Positions 27,857 to 37,242 of a stretch of 64,000 bases of DNA are shown one piece after another. Under the pieces are notes generated by a model that had not been told where the DNA came from, did no database searches, and saw nothing but the letters and a program-made list of their open reading frames with translations. The first letter of the stretch is position 1. Each line of letters starts with the position of its first letter. Source of the stretch: Accumulibacter sp. Its GTDB lineage: Bacteria > Pseudomonadota > Gammaproteobacteria > Burkholderiales > Rhodocyclaceae. The translations under genes and the position numbers were made by a program. The stretch is taken from positions 1 through 64,000 of the forward strand of contig NZ_JAPUVR010000102.1 of assembly GCF_029255125.1 (NCBI RefSeq), given 5' to 3'.

Positions 27857-29977
27857 ATGAACACTGCCGTCCAGCCGATCGAAACCCCTCTTCACCAGGC
27901 TTCCGCTGCGTTCCCGCCAGAGTACTTCCAGAACCGCGAAATGAGCCTGCTGGCGTTCAATCGGCGTGTCCTCTGGCAGGCAAAGAATCCGCGCACGCCA
28001 TTGCTCGAACGTTTGCGCTTCCTGTGCATCGTGAGCAGCAACCTGGACGAGTTCTTCGAAATTCGCGAAGCGGGAATCAAGGAGCAGATCAAGCTTGGAT
28101 CGGTCGCCATCACCACCGATGGGCGGACGGCGCGTGAGGTCTATCGACTGGTCAGTGAAGAAACGCACGCGATCGTCAGGGAACAGTACGCGCTGCTCAA
28201 CGAAGAAATTCTACCGGCGCTCGCCGCGGAAGGCATTCGCTTCGTCAAGCGTTCGGACTGGAACGAAGCGCAACGCGAATGGATCCGGGATTTCTTCTTC
28301 CGCGAAGTGATGCCGGTGATCACACCGATCGGTCTCGACCCCTCGCACCCGTTTCCGCGCGTACTGAACAAGAGCCTCAACTTCGCCGTCGAGCTCGAAG
28401 GGCGCGACGCTTTCGGGCGCAGTTCGGGTGCCGCCATCGTGCAGGCGCCGCGCGTCCTGCCGCGCGTGATCCGGCTGCCGCGCGAGCTGGGTGATAGCGA
28501 GTATTGCTTCGTCTTCCTCTCGTCGATTCTGCACGAATTCGTGCATGAACTCTTTGCCGGCATGAAAGTGCTCGGTTGCTACCAGTTTCGCGTCACCCGC
28601 AACAGCAACCTGTTCGTCGACGAAGAAGAGGTCAAGAACCTGCGCACCAAGATTCAGGGCGAGCTGCCGCAGCGCCACTTTGGCGATGCGGTACGTCTGG
28701 AGGTCGCCAACAACTGCTCGGAAGCGATGACGCAGTTCCTGCTCGGCCAGTTCAACCTGACCGAGACCGACCTCTTCCGCGTCGCCGGCCCGGTGAACCT
28801 CGTCCGTCTGATGCAGGTTCCCGACTGGGTCGTGCGCAGCGATCTGAAATTCCAGCCGTTCAAACCGGGAACGCCGAAAGCGCTGCACAAGTGTCACAGC
28901 GTCTTCGACAGTATCCGCGGTGGCGACATTCTGCTCCACCATCCCTATCAAAGCTTCGATCCGGTCATCGAACTGCTCGAACAGGCGGCAAGCGACCCGC
29001 AGGTCGTCGCCATCAAGATGACCGTCTATCGCACCGGGACCGATTCCGTGCTGATGCAATCGCTGCTGCGCGCAGCGCAAAACGGCAAGGAGGTCTCCGT
29101 CGTCGTCGAACTGATGGCGCGCTTTGACGAAGAGGCCAACATCGGCTGGGCGACCAAGCTCGAAGAAGTCGGCGCGCATGTCGTCTATGGCGTCGTCGGC
29201 TACAAGACGCACGCCAAGATGCTGATGGTCGTGCGCCGCGAGGAAGGCCGGGCGGGCAGCAGCATCCTGCGCCGCTACTGCCACCTGGGCACCGGCAACT
29301 ATCACCCGAAGACCGCGCGCCTGTACTCCGACTTCGGCCTGCTCACCTGCAACGAAGAGATCGGTTCCGATACCAACGAGGTCTTCAAACAGCTCACCGG
29401 CCTCGGCCGTGCGCAGACACTGACGCATCTCTGGCAAGCGCCGTTCACGCTGCAGCCGAACGTCGTCGCCGGGATTCGCGCCGAAGCGGAAGCAGCGCGC
29501 GCCGGCAAGCGTTCGCGCATCATTGCCAAGATGAACTCGCTGCTCGAACCGGAAACCATCGTCGCGCTTTACGAGGCGTCGCAGGCCGGCGTCAAGATCG
29601 ACCTCATCGTGCGCGGTGTCTGCGGCCTGCGCGCCGGGGTCAAGGGGCTCTCCGAGAACATCACCGTGCGCTCGATCATCGGTCGGCAGCTCGAACACCA
29701 CCGCGTCTTCTATTTCTACGCCGGCGGCGAAGAAAAAGTCTATCTGTCGAGCGCCGACTGGATGGAGCGCAACTTCTTCCGGCGCATCGAATTGGCGTTT
29801 CCGGTGCTCGACCGCAAGCTCAAGCGGCGGGTCATCGCGGAAGGACTGCAGATCTACCTGACCGACAACGTGCTCGCCTGGGAACTCGCACCCGATGGGA
29901 CCTACCACCAGCGGCGCGGATCGCGCAGCAGTCCGCATTCCTCGCAAAGCGAGCTGATCGAGCTGCTCAAGGCCTGA
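27857..29977 (+). CDS. ppk1: Polyphosphate kinase 1
   Basis: Makes inorganic polyphosphate from ATP, the central reaction of polyphosphate-accumulating metabolism; 706 aa, normal length. Domains in order are N (PEYFQNREMSLLAFNRRVLWQA), head, and two C domains of phospholipase-D fold. The autophosphorylated His is at about residue 452 in GYKTHAKMLMV, with LEHHRVFYFYAGG further on. The start is ATG 27857 with AAGGGAG seven bases upstream. Divergent from ppx; I looked for a PhoB box in the shared 225-base gap and found no clean tandem repeat. Confidence 0.97.
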   Translation: MNTAVQPIETPLHQASAAFPPEYFQNREMSLLAFNRRVLWQAKNPRTPLLERLRFLCIVSSNLDEFFEIREAGIKEQIKLGSVAITTDGRTAREVYRLVSEETHAIVREQYALLNEEILPALAAEGIRFVKRSDWNEAQREWIRDFFFREVMPVITPIGLDPSHPFPRVLNKSLNFAVELEGRDAFGRSSGAAIVQAPRVLPRVIRLPRELGDSEYCFVFLSSILHEFVHELFAGMKVLGCYQFRVTRNSNLFVDEEEVKNLRTKIQGELPQRHFGDAVRLEVANNCSEAMTQFLLGQFNLTETDLFRVAGPVNLVRLMQVPDWVVRSDLKFQPFKPGTPKALHKCHSVFDSIRGGDILLHHPYQSFDPVIELLEQAASDPQVVAIKMTVYRTGTDSVLMQSLLRAAQNGKEVSVVVELMARFDEEANIGWATKLEEVGAHVVYGVVGYKTHAKMLMVVRREEGRAGSSILRRYCHLGTGNYHPKTARLYSDFGLLTCNEEIGSDTNEVFKQLTGLGRAQTLTHLWQAPFTLQPNVVAGIRAEAEAARAGKRSRIIAKMNSLLEPETIVALYEASQAGVKIDLIVRGVCGLRAGVKGLSENITVRSIIGRQLEHHRVFYFYAGGEEKVYLSSADWMERNFFRRIELAFPVLDRKLKRRVIAEGLQIYLTDNVLAWELAPDGTYHQRRGSRSSPHSSQSELIELLKA

Positions 29978-30353
29978 AGAAGACCGGCGGTGCCTGCCGC
30001 GCGGCGCAGCGGTCGCGGCCGAGGTGCGGCGGCGCACGCCTGGCGGCAAGCGGCCGTCGCCTTGCCGCCAGGCTGTGCGACTGCGACCTCGGGCAAGCTC
30101 GCCCAGGGATGCACTACCGGCGCCTGCGCTGCCCCAGGCGAACTGATTGGTTTGTCGTGCTGGAAAAGCACGTCCCGGCGTTCACGTTGGTCCGCGATCT
30201 TGGCCCTGATGCGACTGCCGCCGCCTGAACTGACGCGGCAGCAGATCGGTTGCGGCGCGCAGAGCGGGTATACTGGCGGACTTGCGCAATGGTCGGCCGA
30301 CTCCCGTTGCCGCGGTGCTCGGCCGGTTTGCATGATCGATCTGGACCTCAATT
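29978..30353 (+). other. Gap between ppk1 and the carbamoyltransferase gene
   Basis: 376 bases without a convincing gene. It starts with the strong hairpin described separately. Further on, TATACT at 30269-30274 resembles a -10 element, but no matching -35 lies at a normal distance. A TGA at 30333 in the frame of the downstream gene limits how far upstream that gene can start. Confidence 0.5.
30038..30073 (+). terminator. Strong hairpin downstream of ppk1
   Basis: Perfect 13-base inverted repeat, GCCTGGCGGCAAG and its complement, around a ten-base loop, 60 bases after the ppk1 stop. There is no T-run, so it may be a Rho-dependent end, an mRNA-stabilising stem or a terminator acting with other factors. 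Confidence 0.5.
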
Positions 30354-32102
30354 TTGGCTCTCACGCTCCTTGGCTTGTCCGGTGCCTTGACGCACGACCC
30401 TTCGGCGGCGCTCTACGTTGACGGTAAGCTGGTTGCTGCCGCCGAGGAAGAGCGTTTCGTGCGCGACAAGCATGCGAAGAACCGCATGCCCTACGAGGCG
30501 GCCAAGTTCTGCCTGACCTTCGCCGGTCTGCGGCCGACCGACATCGATGCGGTTGCCATTCCCTATGCACCGATCAGTCTGCGCGAGCGCGCGCGCTGGC
30601 ACTATGCTCGGCGCTACTGGTACGCGCCTGAGCGCGCGCTCGATGCGATACTGGCCGGCAATCGCCGCTTCCACCGCTACCGCAAGCGTATCGAATGGTG
30701 CCTTCAACAACTCGGTTTCGACCTCGCAAGGACCGAGATCGTCCCGGTCGAGCACCACCTGGCGCACGCGGCGAGCGCCTATCACTGCTCGGGCTTTGAC
30801 GGGAAGGCGGCAATCCTCGGCATCGACGGCAAGGGCGAGTACGCGACGACCTTTTTCGGCTACGGCGAGAACGGACGCATCCACAAGATCAAGGAGTTCT
30901 ACGATCCGGACTCGCTCGCCGGGCTGTACGGTGCGCTCACCGAGTATCTCGGCTTCGAAATGCTCGACGGTGAGTACAAGGTGATGGGCATGGCGCCCTA
31001 CGGCGACGCCAGCCGCTACGATTTCTCGCGCCTGGCGAGCTTCGAGAACGGCGAACTCCGGGTCAACACCACCTATGCCAACGTGGTCGGCTTCCGGCGC
31101 TACAAGGAAAAAGGCAAGGGCTATTACTTTTCACCAAAGCTGGTTGATTGGCTCGGCCCGAAGCGCTCGGGCGACATCGCCGACGATCCGTACATACACT
31201 ACGCGGCCAGCATGCAGAAGCTGTTTGAGGATTTGGCGCTGCGCATGCTTGAGCATTACCTTGGCGATCTGCTGCGGGAGACCGGCCGCCTCGCCTTTTC
31301 TGGTGGTGGCGCGCTGAACGTCAAGCTGAACCAGAAGATCATCGCCCGTCCCGATGTGCGCGAGTTGTTCGTGCAGCCGGCTTCGGGCGACGCCGGCACG
31401 GCGATCGGCGCCGCCGCCTACGTTTCGCTGCGTCGGGGCGTCGCCGTCGAGAAGATGGAGCACGTCTACCTCGGCCCGGCGTTCAGCAATGAAGACGTTC
31501 TCGCCGCCTGCGCGCGTCACCCGGCGCGGCCCATCGGGCAGCGCCTGACCGACGTGCCGCGACAGGTCGCTCGCTTGCTCGCCGATGGGCATCCGGTCGC
31601 CTGGTTTCAGGGCCGCATGGAGTTCGGGCCGCGTGCCCTTGGCGGACGCTCGATTCTCGGCTGTCCGAGCGTTGCCGGCGTCGCCGACCGGATCAACGCG
31701 CAGATCAAGTTTCGCGAACGCTGGCGCCCATTCTGCCCGAGCATGCTCGACACCGTCGGCCCGCAGATGCTCGGCAGCACGCACCCGGCGCCTTTCATGA
31801 CCTTTACCTTTGCCGTCGCCGACGGCTGGCGACAACGTGTGCCGGAAGTCGTACACGAAGATGGCACCTCACGCGCGCAGGTGCTCGAGCGCCGCTTCAA
31901 CCCGCGTTACTATGACTTGATGGTCGAGCTGGAGAAGCTCACCGGGAACGGCGTCGTCCTCAACACCTCGCTCAACCGGCGTGGCGAACCGATGATCTGT
32001 TCGCCGACGGACGCACTCGACATGTTCTTCGGTTCCGACCTGCAGTATCTGGTGATGGAAGATATTCTCGTCGCCAAGAGTGCGGAGGACGCGCGTGTGT
32101 AG
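30354..32102 (+). CDS. NodU/CmcH-family carbamoyltransferase
   Basis: 582-aa enzyme with an N-terminal ASKHA/Kae1-like domain (GLSGALTHDPSAALYVDGK, then AAEEERFVRDKHAKN and EHHLAHAASAYHCSGF with metal-binding His) and a C-terminal YrdC-unlike carbamoyltransferase domain (FGPRALGGRSILGCPS, NRRGEPMICSP). Family members transfer a carbamoyl group from carbamoyl phosphate to sugar, antibiotic or Nod-factor hydroxyls. No partner biosynthetic cluster is nearby, so the acceptor is unknown. The only standard start in frame is TTG at 30354, because TGA occurs at 30333 and no ATG or GTG lies between; no good ribosome site is visible. Confidence 0.9.
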   Translation: MALTLLGLSGALTHDPSAALYVDGKLVAAAEEERFVRDKHAKNRMPYEAAKFCLTFAGLRPTDIDAVAIPYAPISLRERARWHYARRYWYAPERALDAILAGNRRFHRYRKRIEWCLQQLGFDLARTEIVPVEHHLAHAASAYHCSGFDGKAAILGIDGKGEYATTFFGYGENGRIHKIKEFYDPDSLAGLYGALTEYLGFEMLDGEYKVMGMAPYGDASRYDFSRLASFENGELRVNTTYANVVGFRRYKEKGKGYYFSPKLVDWLGPKRSGDIADDPYIHYAASMQKLFEDLALRMLEHYLGDLLRETGRLAFSGGGALNVKLNQKIIARPDVRELFVQPASGDAGTAIGAAAYVSLRRGVAVEKMEHVYLGPAFSNEDVLAACARHPARPIGQRLTDVPRQVARLLADGHPVAWFQGRMEFGPRALGGRSILGCPSVAGVADRINAQIKFRERWRPFCPSMLDTVGPQMLGSTHPAPFMTFTFAVADGWRQRVPEVVHEDGTSRAQVLERRFNPRYYDLMVELEKLTGNGVVLNTSLNRRGEPMICSPTDALDMFFGSDLQYLVMEDILVAKSAEDARV

Positions 32103-32181
32103 TTCACGGCGCAGCCAGCGCGAACCGGCGGCCGCCGGTCGGCTGCGGTGCGTCCCGGACTTTCTCGGAGCGTGAACGGCG

Positions 32182-33171
32182 ATGGCTGGAGCTAGCCTGC
32201 TTACCCTGATCGACGACATCGCGACGATCCTCGACGATGTCGCGCTGATGACCAAGGTTGCCGCCAAGAAGACCGCCGGCGTGCTTGGCGACGACCTGGC
32301 GTTGAACGCCCAGCAGGTATCGGGCGTGCGCGCCGAACGCGAACTCCCGGTGGTCTGGGCGGTGGCGCTCGGCTCGCTGAAGAACAAGCTGATCCTCGTT
32401 CCGGCGGCCTTGGCGATCAGCCGCTTTGCGCCGTGGGCGGTGGTCCCGCTGCTCATGCTCGGCGGGCTTTACCTCTGCCTGGAGGGGGTTGAAAAACTGG
32501 CGCATAAGTGGTTGCACCACGGTTCTGGGACGGCGGCCAAGGAGGCAGCGGAGGAGGCCGCGTCGGCGAGTGTGCACGCCGCTGCGCTGGCGGGCGCCGA
32601 CATCGATCTGGCCGTCATCGAGGCGGAAAAGATCAAGGGTGCGATCCGCACCGACTTCGTCCTTTCCGCAGAAATCGTCGTCATTGCGCTCGGCACCGTC
32701 GCGCAAGCACCCTTTGCCACGCAAGTCGCGGTCCTCGCGGGAATTGGCCTGTTGATGACCGGCGGTGTCTATGGCATCGTCGCCGGCATCGTCAAGCTCG
32801 ACGATCTCGGCATGTACCTGCTCGGCTGGCGGAGCAAGCTGGCACGCACGATCGGCCAGGCACTGATGCTCGCCGCACCGCGCCTGATGCGCGCGTTGAC
32901 GGTAATTGGGACGGCCGCCATGTTCATGGTCGGTGGCGGCATTCTGGCGCACGGCATGGCGCCGCTGCACCACGCGATTGCCCATGCTGGCGAGCTGGCC
33001 GGCACGGTGCCCTTGCTCGGGCACTTGCTCGCCACGGCGACGCCTCTACTGCTCGAAGTGCTCGTCGGCATCACCGCCGGAGCGCTGACGCTGCTGTTCG
33101 GCAAGGCATTCGGCGCGCTGCGCAGGGTGGCTAGGCGGCCGCCCAACAACCGTCCCCCGGATCACACCTGA
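32182..33171 (+). CDS. DUF808 membrane protein (YedI-like)
   Basis: 329-aa integral membrane protein of the DUF808/YedI family: the N-terminus MAGASLLTLIDDIATILDDVALMTKVAAKKTAGVLGDDLA is typical when read in parts (LLTLIDDIATILDD, then KKTAGVLGDDLALNA). At least four to six hydrophobic segments follow, with a charged loop at about 110-150. Function is unknown. It begins 79 bases after the carbamoyltransferase gene and ends 83 bases before ilvB. Confidence 0.9.
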   Translation: MAGASLLTLIDDIATILDDVALMTKVAAKKTAGVLGDDLALNAQQVSGVRAERELPVVWAVALGSLKNKLILVPAALAISRFAPWAVVPLLMLGGLYLCLEGVEKLAHKWLHHGSGTAAKEAAEEAASASVHAAALAGADIDLAVIEAEKIKGAIRTDFVLSAEIVVIALGTVAQAPFATQVAVLAGIGLLMTGGVYGIVAGIVKLDDLGMYLLGWRSKLARTIGQALMLAAPRLMRALTVIGTAAMFMVGGGILAHGMAPLHHAIAHAGELAGTVPLLGHLLATATPLLLEVLVGITAGALTLLFGKAFGALRRVARRPPNNRPPDHT

Positions 33172-33254
33172 CTTTGTTTCGGCGCGCTCGCGAGACTCGT
33201 CTCGGGGCGACGCCAACCTACCGAAGCTGCTTTCATTTGTCGAGGAGATGTCCC

Positions 33255-34937
33255 TTGTTCGAGGAAAAACCTGAAACCCTGAGCGGTGCTCAGATCGTCG
33301 TCCGTCTGCTCGAACGGCAGGGTGTGCGCACGCTCACCGGCATCCCGGGCGGCGCGATTCTGCCGATTTACGATGCCCTGTCGCAGTCGGAGCAGATACG
33401 CCACGTGCTGGTTCGGCACGAACAGGGCGGCGGCTTCATTGCCCAGGGAATGTCGCGGGCGACCGGCGTGCCGGCGGTCTGCATGGCCTCATCCGGGCCC
33501 GGGGCGACCAATCTGTTGACCGCGATCGCCGATGCCAAGCTCGATTCGATTCCCCTGGTCGCGATTACCGGGCAGGTGCCCAAGGCACTGATCGGCACCG
33601 ACGCTTTCCAGGAGGTCGACACCTATGGCCTGAGCATCCCGATCACCAAGCACAATTTCCTCGTCAGCGCCGCCGAGGACCTGCTCACGGTCATTCCGCG
33701 CGCCTTCGCGATTGCCGCCTCGGGACGTCCCGGCCCGGTGCTGGTCGATATTCCGAAGGACGTGCAGAATCAACTCGTCGAAGTTCGCGCCTGGCCGGCG
33801 GCGGGCTGCGCGGAGACACCGGCGCTGCCGGCAGCCCCGCTGATCGAGCGTGCCGCAGCGATGATCAACGCTGCCGCCAAGCCGATTCTCTACCTGGGCG
33901 GAGGAGTCGTCCATTCGGGCGCCGCCGAAGCGGCCGTCGCGTTGGCCGAGATCGGCCGGCTGCCGACGGTGATGACCCTGATGGCGCTCGGCGCGATGCC
34001 CGTCGATCACCCGTTGTCGCTCGGCATGCTGGGCATGCACGGTGCACGCTGTACCAACTTGGCGCTTGACGAATGCGATTTGCTGATCGCCGTCGGCGCG
34101 CGTTTCGACGACCGGGCGACCGGCAAGGTGGCCGGTTTCTGTCCGCAAGCGCAAATCATCCACATCGACATCGACCCTTCGGAACTCGACAAGATCAAGA
34201 CCGCGCACGTCGGCATTGCCGGCGACGTGCAGACCGTCTTGCAGCTTCTCTTGCCGGGCATTGAACACCGACAACGCGAGGACTGGTTGGCACGCGTCGC
34301 CGAGTTGAAGGCGTCTCACCCGCTGCGCATGCCGGGAATCGACGACCCGCGCACGCCGTACGGACTGATTCGCGCCGTCGCCGATTGCCTGGACGACGAG
34401 GCCACGATCGCGACCGACGTCGGCCAGCACCAGATGTGGGTTGCTCAGGCGTATCCCCTGCGCCGGCCACGCCAATGGCTGACCTCCGGCGGCCTCGGTA
34501 CGATGGGCTTCGGCATGCCGGCGGCGATCGGCGCCGCACTCGCCGAACCGCAGCGCACGGTCGTTTGCTTTACCGGCGACGGCAGCATCCTGATGAACGT
34601 CCAGGAACTGGTGACGGCGGCGGAAGAGGACGTCAACGTCAAGATCATCCTGATGAACAACGCCTCGCTCGGTCTCGTCTTCCAGCAGCAGACGCTGTTC
34701 TACGGCGAACGCATCTACGCCTCGCAATTCAAGGGCATGCCCGATTTCATCCGGGTCGCCGAAGGCTTCGGCCTGGCTGCCGTCGATCTCGACAAGGAGG
34801 CCGACCCGCTACCCGCGCTGGCCGCAGCGCTGGCCAGCCGTGGCCCGGTACTCATCCACGCCAGCATCGCGTTGCACGAACAGGTGCTGCCGATGGTGCC
34901 GCCCGGCGCGGCGAACAAGGAAATGATTGGAGGTTGA
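33255..34937 (+). CDS. ilvB: Acetolactate synthase large subunit
   Basis: ThDP-dependent acetohydroxyacid synthase, which makes 2-acetolactate (valine, leucine) or 2-aceto-2-hydroxybutyrate (isoleucine). 560 aa from TTG 33255, which has GAGGAGA six bases upstream; no ATG or GTG fits. The catalytic Glu lies in RHEQGGGFIAQGMSRATG, FAD-site and pyruvate-site text FQEVDTYGLSIPITKHNF is kept, and the ThDP/Mg motif GDGSILMNVQEL...NNASLGLV is near residue 440. The sequence tracks E. coli IlvB (AHAS I) closely over its length. ilvN follows after three bases. Confidence 0.95.
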   Translation: MFEEKPETLSGAQIVVRLLERQGVRTLTGIPGGAILPIYDALSQSEQIRHVLVRHEQGGGFIAQGMSRATGVPAVCMASSGPGATNLLTAIADAKLDSIPLVAITGQVPKALIGTDAFQEVDTYGLSIPITKHNFLVSAAEDLLTVIPRAFAIAASGRPGPVLVDIPKDVQNQLVEVRAWPAAGCAETPALPAAPLIERAAAMINAAAKPILYLGGGVVHSGAAEAAVALAEIGRLPTVMTLMALGAMPVDHPLSLGMLGMHGARCTNLALDECDLLIAVGARFDDRATGKVAGFCPQAQIIHIDIDPSELDKIKTAHVGIAGDVQTVLQLLLPGIEHRQREDWLARVAELKASHPLRMPGIDDPRTPYGLIRAVADCLDDEATIATDVGQHQMWVAQAYPLRRPRQWLTSGGLGTMGFGMPAAIGAALAEPQRTVVCFTGDGSILMNVQELVTAAEEDVNVKIILMNNASLGLVFQQQTLFYGERIYASQFKGMPDFIRVAEGFGLAAVDLDKEADPLPALAAALASRGPVLIHASIALHEQVLPMVPPGAANKEMIGG

Positions 34938-34940
34938 ACG

Positions 34941-35249
34941 ATGAACGCGCTTACCCGTAGCGAGAATCAGGCCGTCGCCCGGACGGTACTCGAACTCGAC
35001 GTCAATAACCACCCCGGTGTCATGTCGCACGTCGTCGGTCTCTTTTCCCGCCGCGCGTACAACGTCGAAGGCATTCTGGTCATGCCGGTGGGCAGCGGAG
35101 AACGCAGCCGCATCTGGCTGCTGGTCAATGAGGACGAGCGGCTCGATCAGATGGTCAAGCAGGTCGAGAAGCTGGAAGACGTTCTCGCCGTGCGCCGGCA
35201 CGGCGCCGAACACGAGGTCTTCGTTCGCCTCGAGGAGTTCTTCCGCTGA
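34941..35249 (+). CDS. ilvN: Acetolactate synthase small (regulatory) subunit
   Basis: 102-aa ACT-domain subunit that activates IlvB and mediates valine feedback. The ACT fold is seen in TVLELDVNNHPGVMSHVVGLF, RRAYNVEGILVMPVG and ERSRIWLLVNEDERLDQ. The short length matches the IlvN class rather than the longer IlvH. It starts three bases after the ilvB stop, with a GGAGG site inside the ilvB 3' end. Confidence 0.95.
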   Translation: MNALTRSENQAVARTVLELDVNNHPGVMSHVVGLFSRRAYNVEGILVMPVGSGERSRIWLLVNEDERLDQMVKQVEKLEDVLAVRRHGAEHEVFVRLEEFFR

Positions 35250-35261
35250 AACGCCGGGCAG

Positions 35262-35298
35262 CCGGCACGCCGCGCCGCGCCCGCCCTCAGCGTGCCGG
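35262..35298. terminator. Hairpin between convergent ilvN and bioC
   Basis: Nine-base inverted repeat CCGGCACGC / GCGTGCCGG around a 19-base loop, reaching into the bioC 3' end. It could end both convergent transcripts. No T-run is seen. Confidence 0.35.
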
Positions 35299-36177
35299 TG
35301 GGCGGGGTTCGAAACGGACGATCGCCCGGCCATCGGCGGTCTTCGTCGGCGGCGCTTTCCAGGCGTGCCCGTAGATGACTTCGACGGTCACCGGCAAGCG
35401 CCCGTCGCGCATCTGCGCCAGCGCGCGTGCGCGCGCCGCAGCCCAGGCGTCGCGGCCCATCAGCGCGTGCCGGCGTGCCCGCATGGCGCAGCGTGCACCG
35501 CTGCGCCGCAGGTCAGCGATCAGTTCGTCGAAACCGGCATAAGTCATCGTCAGGCGCTCGGCGTCCATCACCGGATCGCTGAAACCGCACTCGACGAGCA
35601 TGTCGCCATAGTCGTGCATGTCGGTGAACCGCTGCGTGTGCAGGTAACCATCGCGAAAAGCAGCGCGCAGTTCGCGCAGGGTGTCCGGTCCCAGCGTCGA
35701 AAACATCAGCAGCCCCCCCACTTCGAGCAGACGCTGCGCCTCCCGGAAAACCTGCAGCGGGTCGTCGACCCAGTGCAGCATCAGGTTGGACCAACAGAGC
35801 CCGATCGACTGCGCACGGAAAGGCAGGTGAGCGGCGTCGGCGGCGACGAGTGGCGTTTTCTGACCGCGCACGAAAGGCAGCAGCCAGCGCAGGCGCGAGC
35901 GCTGCGCCACGCCGGCGCGCAGCATGGCCTCGCTGAGATCGGCGCCAATCACCCGCGCCTTGCCGTAGCGTTCAGCCAGTGCGGTCAAAGCGGCGCCCGT
36001 TCCGCAGCCGAGATCGAGCACTGCGGCCGGCGCGAGGCGCACATAGTCCAGGCGTTCGAGCATGCGGCTGCCGACTTCGCGCTGCAGGACAGCGACGTCA
36101 TCATAGGTCGCTGCCGCGCGCGCGAAATTGCGTCGCACCTGGCGCTGATCGATGAACTGCTGCGCCGGTGCCTGCAT
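35287..36177 (-). CDS. bioC: Malonyl-ACP O-methyltransferase
   Basis: SAM-dependent methyltransferase (296 aa) that methylates malonyl-ACP so that fatty-acid enzymes can build the pimeloyl chain of biotin. VRRNFARAAATYDDVAVLQREVG at the N-terminus (read as two parts) and the SAM motif VLDLGCGTGAALTALAERY are typical of BioC, as is WSNLMLHWVDDP. The ATG at 36177 follows bioB by six bases. The partner esterase bioH is not in the window. Confidence 0.92.
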   Translation of the reverse strand: MQAPAQQFIDQRQVRRNFARAAATYDDVAVLQREVGSRMLERLDYVRLAPAAVLDLGCGTGAALTALAERYGKARVIGADLSEAMLRAGVAQRSRLRWLLPFVRGQKTPLVAADAAHLPFRAQSIGLCWSNLMLHWVDDPLQVFREAQRLLEVGGLLMFSTLGPDTLRELRAAFRDGYLHTQRFTDMHDYGDMLVECGFSDPVMDAERLTMTYAGFDELIADLRRSGARCAMRARRHALMGRDAWAAARARALAQMRDGRLPVTVEVIYGHAWKAPPTKTADGRAIVRFEPRPPAR

Positions 36178-36183
36178 ACCGGC

Positions 36184-37173
36184 CTAGATCGGACGCAAAC
36201 CGAGCCGGGCGAAGAGTGCCTCGTCGCGATCGGCTTCCGGATTGTCGGTGGTCAGCAGCCTGTCGCCGTAAAAGATCGAGTTCGCTCCGGCCAGGAAACA
36301 CAGCGCCTGCAACTCGTCGGACATCGCCTGCCGGCCGGCGGACAGGCGGACGAAGCTGTTCGGCATCGTGATGCGCGCGGCGGCGATCGTGCGCACGAAC
36401 TCGAAACTGTCGATCGGTTCGCTGTCGGCCAGCGGCGTTCCCGGAATCGGCACCAGATTATTGATCGGCACCGATTCGGGCGGGGGCTCGAGGTTGGCCA
36501 ACTGGACGATCAGCGCCGCCCGATTGCGACGCGACTCGCCCATGCCGATGATGCCACCCGAGCAGACCTTGATTCCGGCCTGGCGCACCTGACCCAGCGT
36601 ATCGATGCGGTCGGCGTGCTTGTGCGTCGTGATCACCTGACCATAGAAGGAAGCGTCGGTGTCGAGGTTGTGATTATAGTAATCGAGGCCGGCTGCCTTC
36701 AGTTCCTGCGCCTGGCCGTCCTTGAGCATGCCGAGCGTGACGCAGGTCTGCAGGCCGATATCCTTTACCGCGCGGATCATTTCGGTCACCTGCGCGAGGT
36801 CCTTGTCTTTCGGGCCACGCCACGCGGCCCCCATGCAGAAGCGCGAGGCGCCCTTGTCCTTGGCCGCCTGCGCAGCCGCGAGCACTTCGTCGAGCGGCAG
36901 CAGGGCTTCGCGCTCGGTACCGGTGGAATAGCGTGCGGACTGCGAACAATAGCCACAGTCCTCCGAACATCCGCCGGTCTTGACCGAGAGCAGCGTCGAG
37001 CGTTGAATCTCGTTGGCGTCGAATTTCTGGCGGTGCACCTGCTGCGCGCGAAAGATGAGGTCCATCAAGGGAAGCTGGTAAAGGGCTTCGACCTCGGCGA
37101 TGGTCCACCTTGCCTTGCCGGCCGAAACGGGTCGTTCCGCGTCGAGCGTGGCGGCTTGAGGAATTGCATTCAT
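36184..37173 (-). CDS. bioB: Biotin synthase
   Basis: Radical-SAM enzyme that inserts sulfur into dethiobiotin; 329 aa from ATG 37173. The SAM cluster motif CSEDCGYC is at about residue 65, and [25 protein letters not shown] and the Arg/Cys residues of the [2Fe-2S] site follow. First gene of a bioB-bioC pair. It is divergent from comF, 69 bases away. Confidence 0.97.
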   Translation of the reverse strand: MNAIPQAATLDAERPVSAGKARWTIAEVEALYQLPLMDLIFRAQQVHRQKFDANEIQRSTLLSVKTGGCSEDCGYCSQSARYSTGTEREALLPLDEVLAAAQAAKDKGASRFCMGAAWRGPKDKDLAQVTEMIRAVKDIGLQTCVTLGMLKDGQAQELKAAGLDYYNHNLDTDASFYGQVITTHKHADRIDTLGQVRQAGIKVCSGGIIGMGESRRNRAALIVQLANLEPPPESVPINNLVPIPGTPLADSEPIDSFEFVRTIAAARITMPNSFVRLSAGRQAMSDELQALCFLAGANSIFYGDRLLTTDNPEADRDEALFARLGLRPI

Positions 37174-37242
37174 GATCAATAAACCTATGGCTGTGGGTGA
37201 TCTGAGGCGCCGCAGGAGGGCTTTCCCGGGAGCGCTTGGCGG

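Noticed and set aside
28211-30049. 612-codon minus-strand frame across ppk1
   Set aside because: Antisense to ppk1 whose motifs are complete; no independent start signal or domain.
35017-37182. 721-codon plus-strand frame across ilvN, bioC and bioB
   Set aside because: Runs antisense through two recognised genes and in another frame of ilvN; no recognisable domain.
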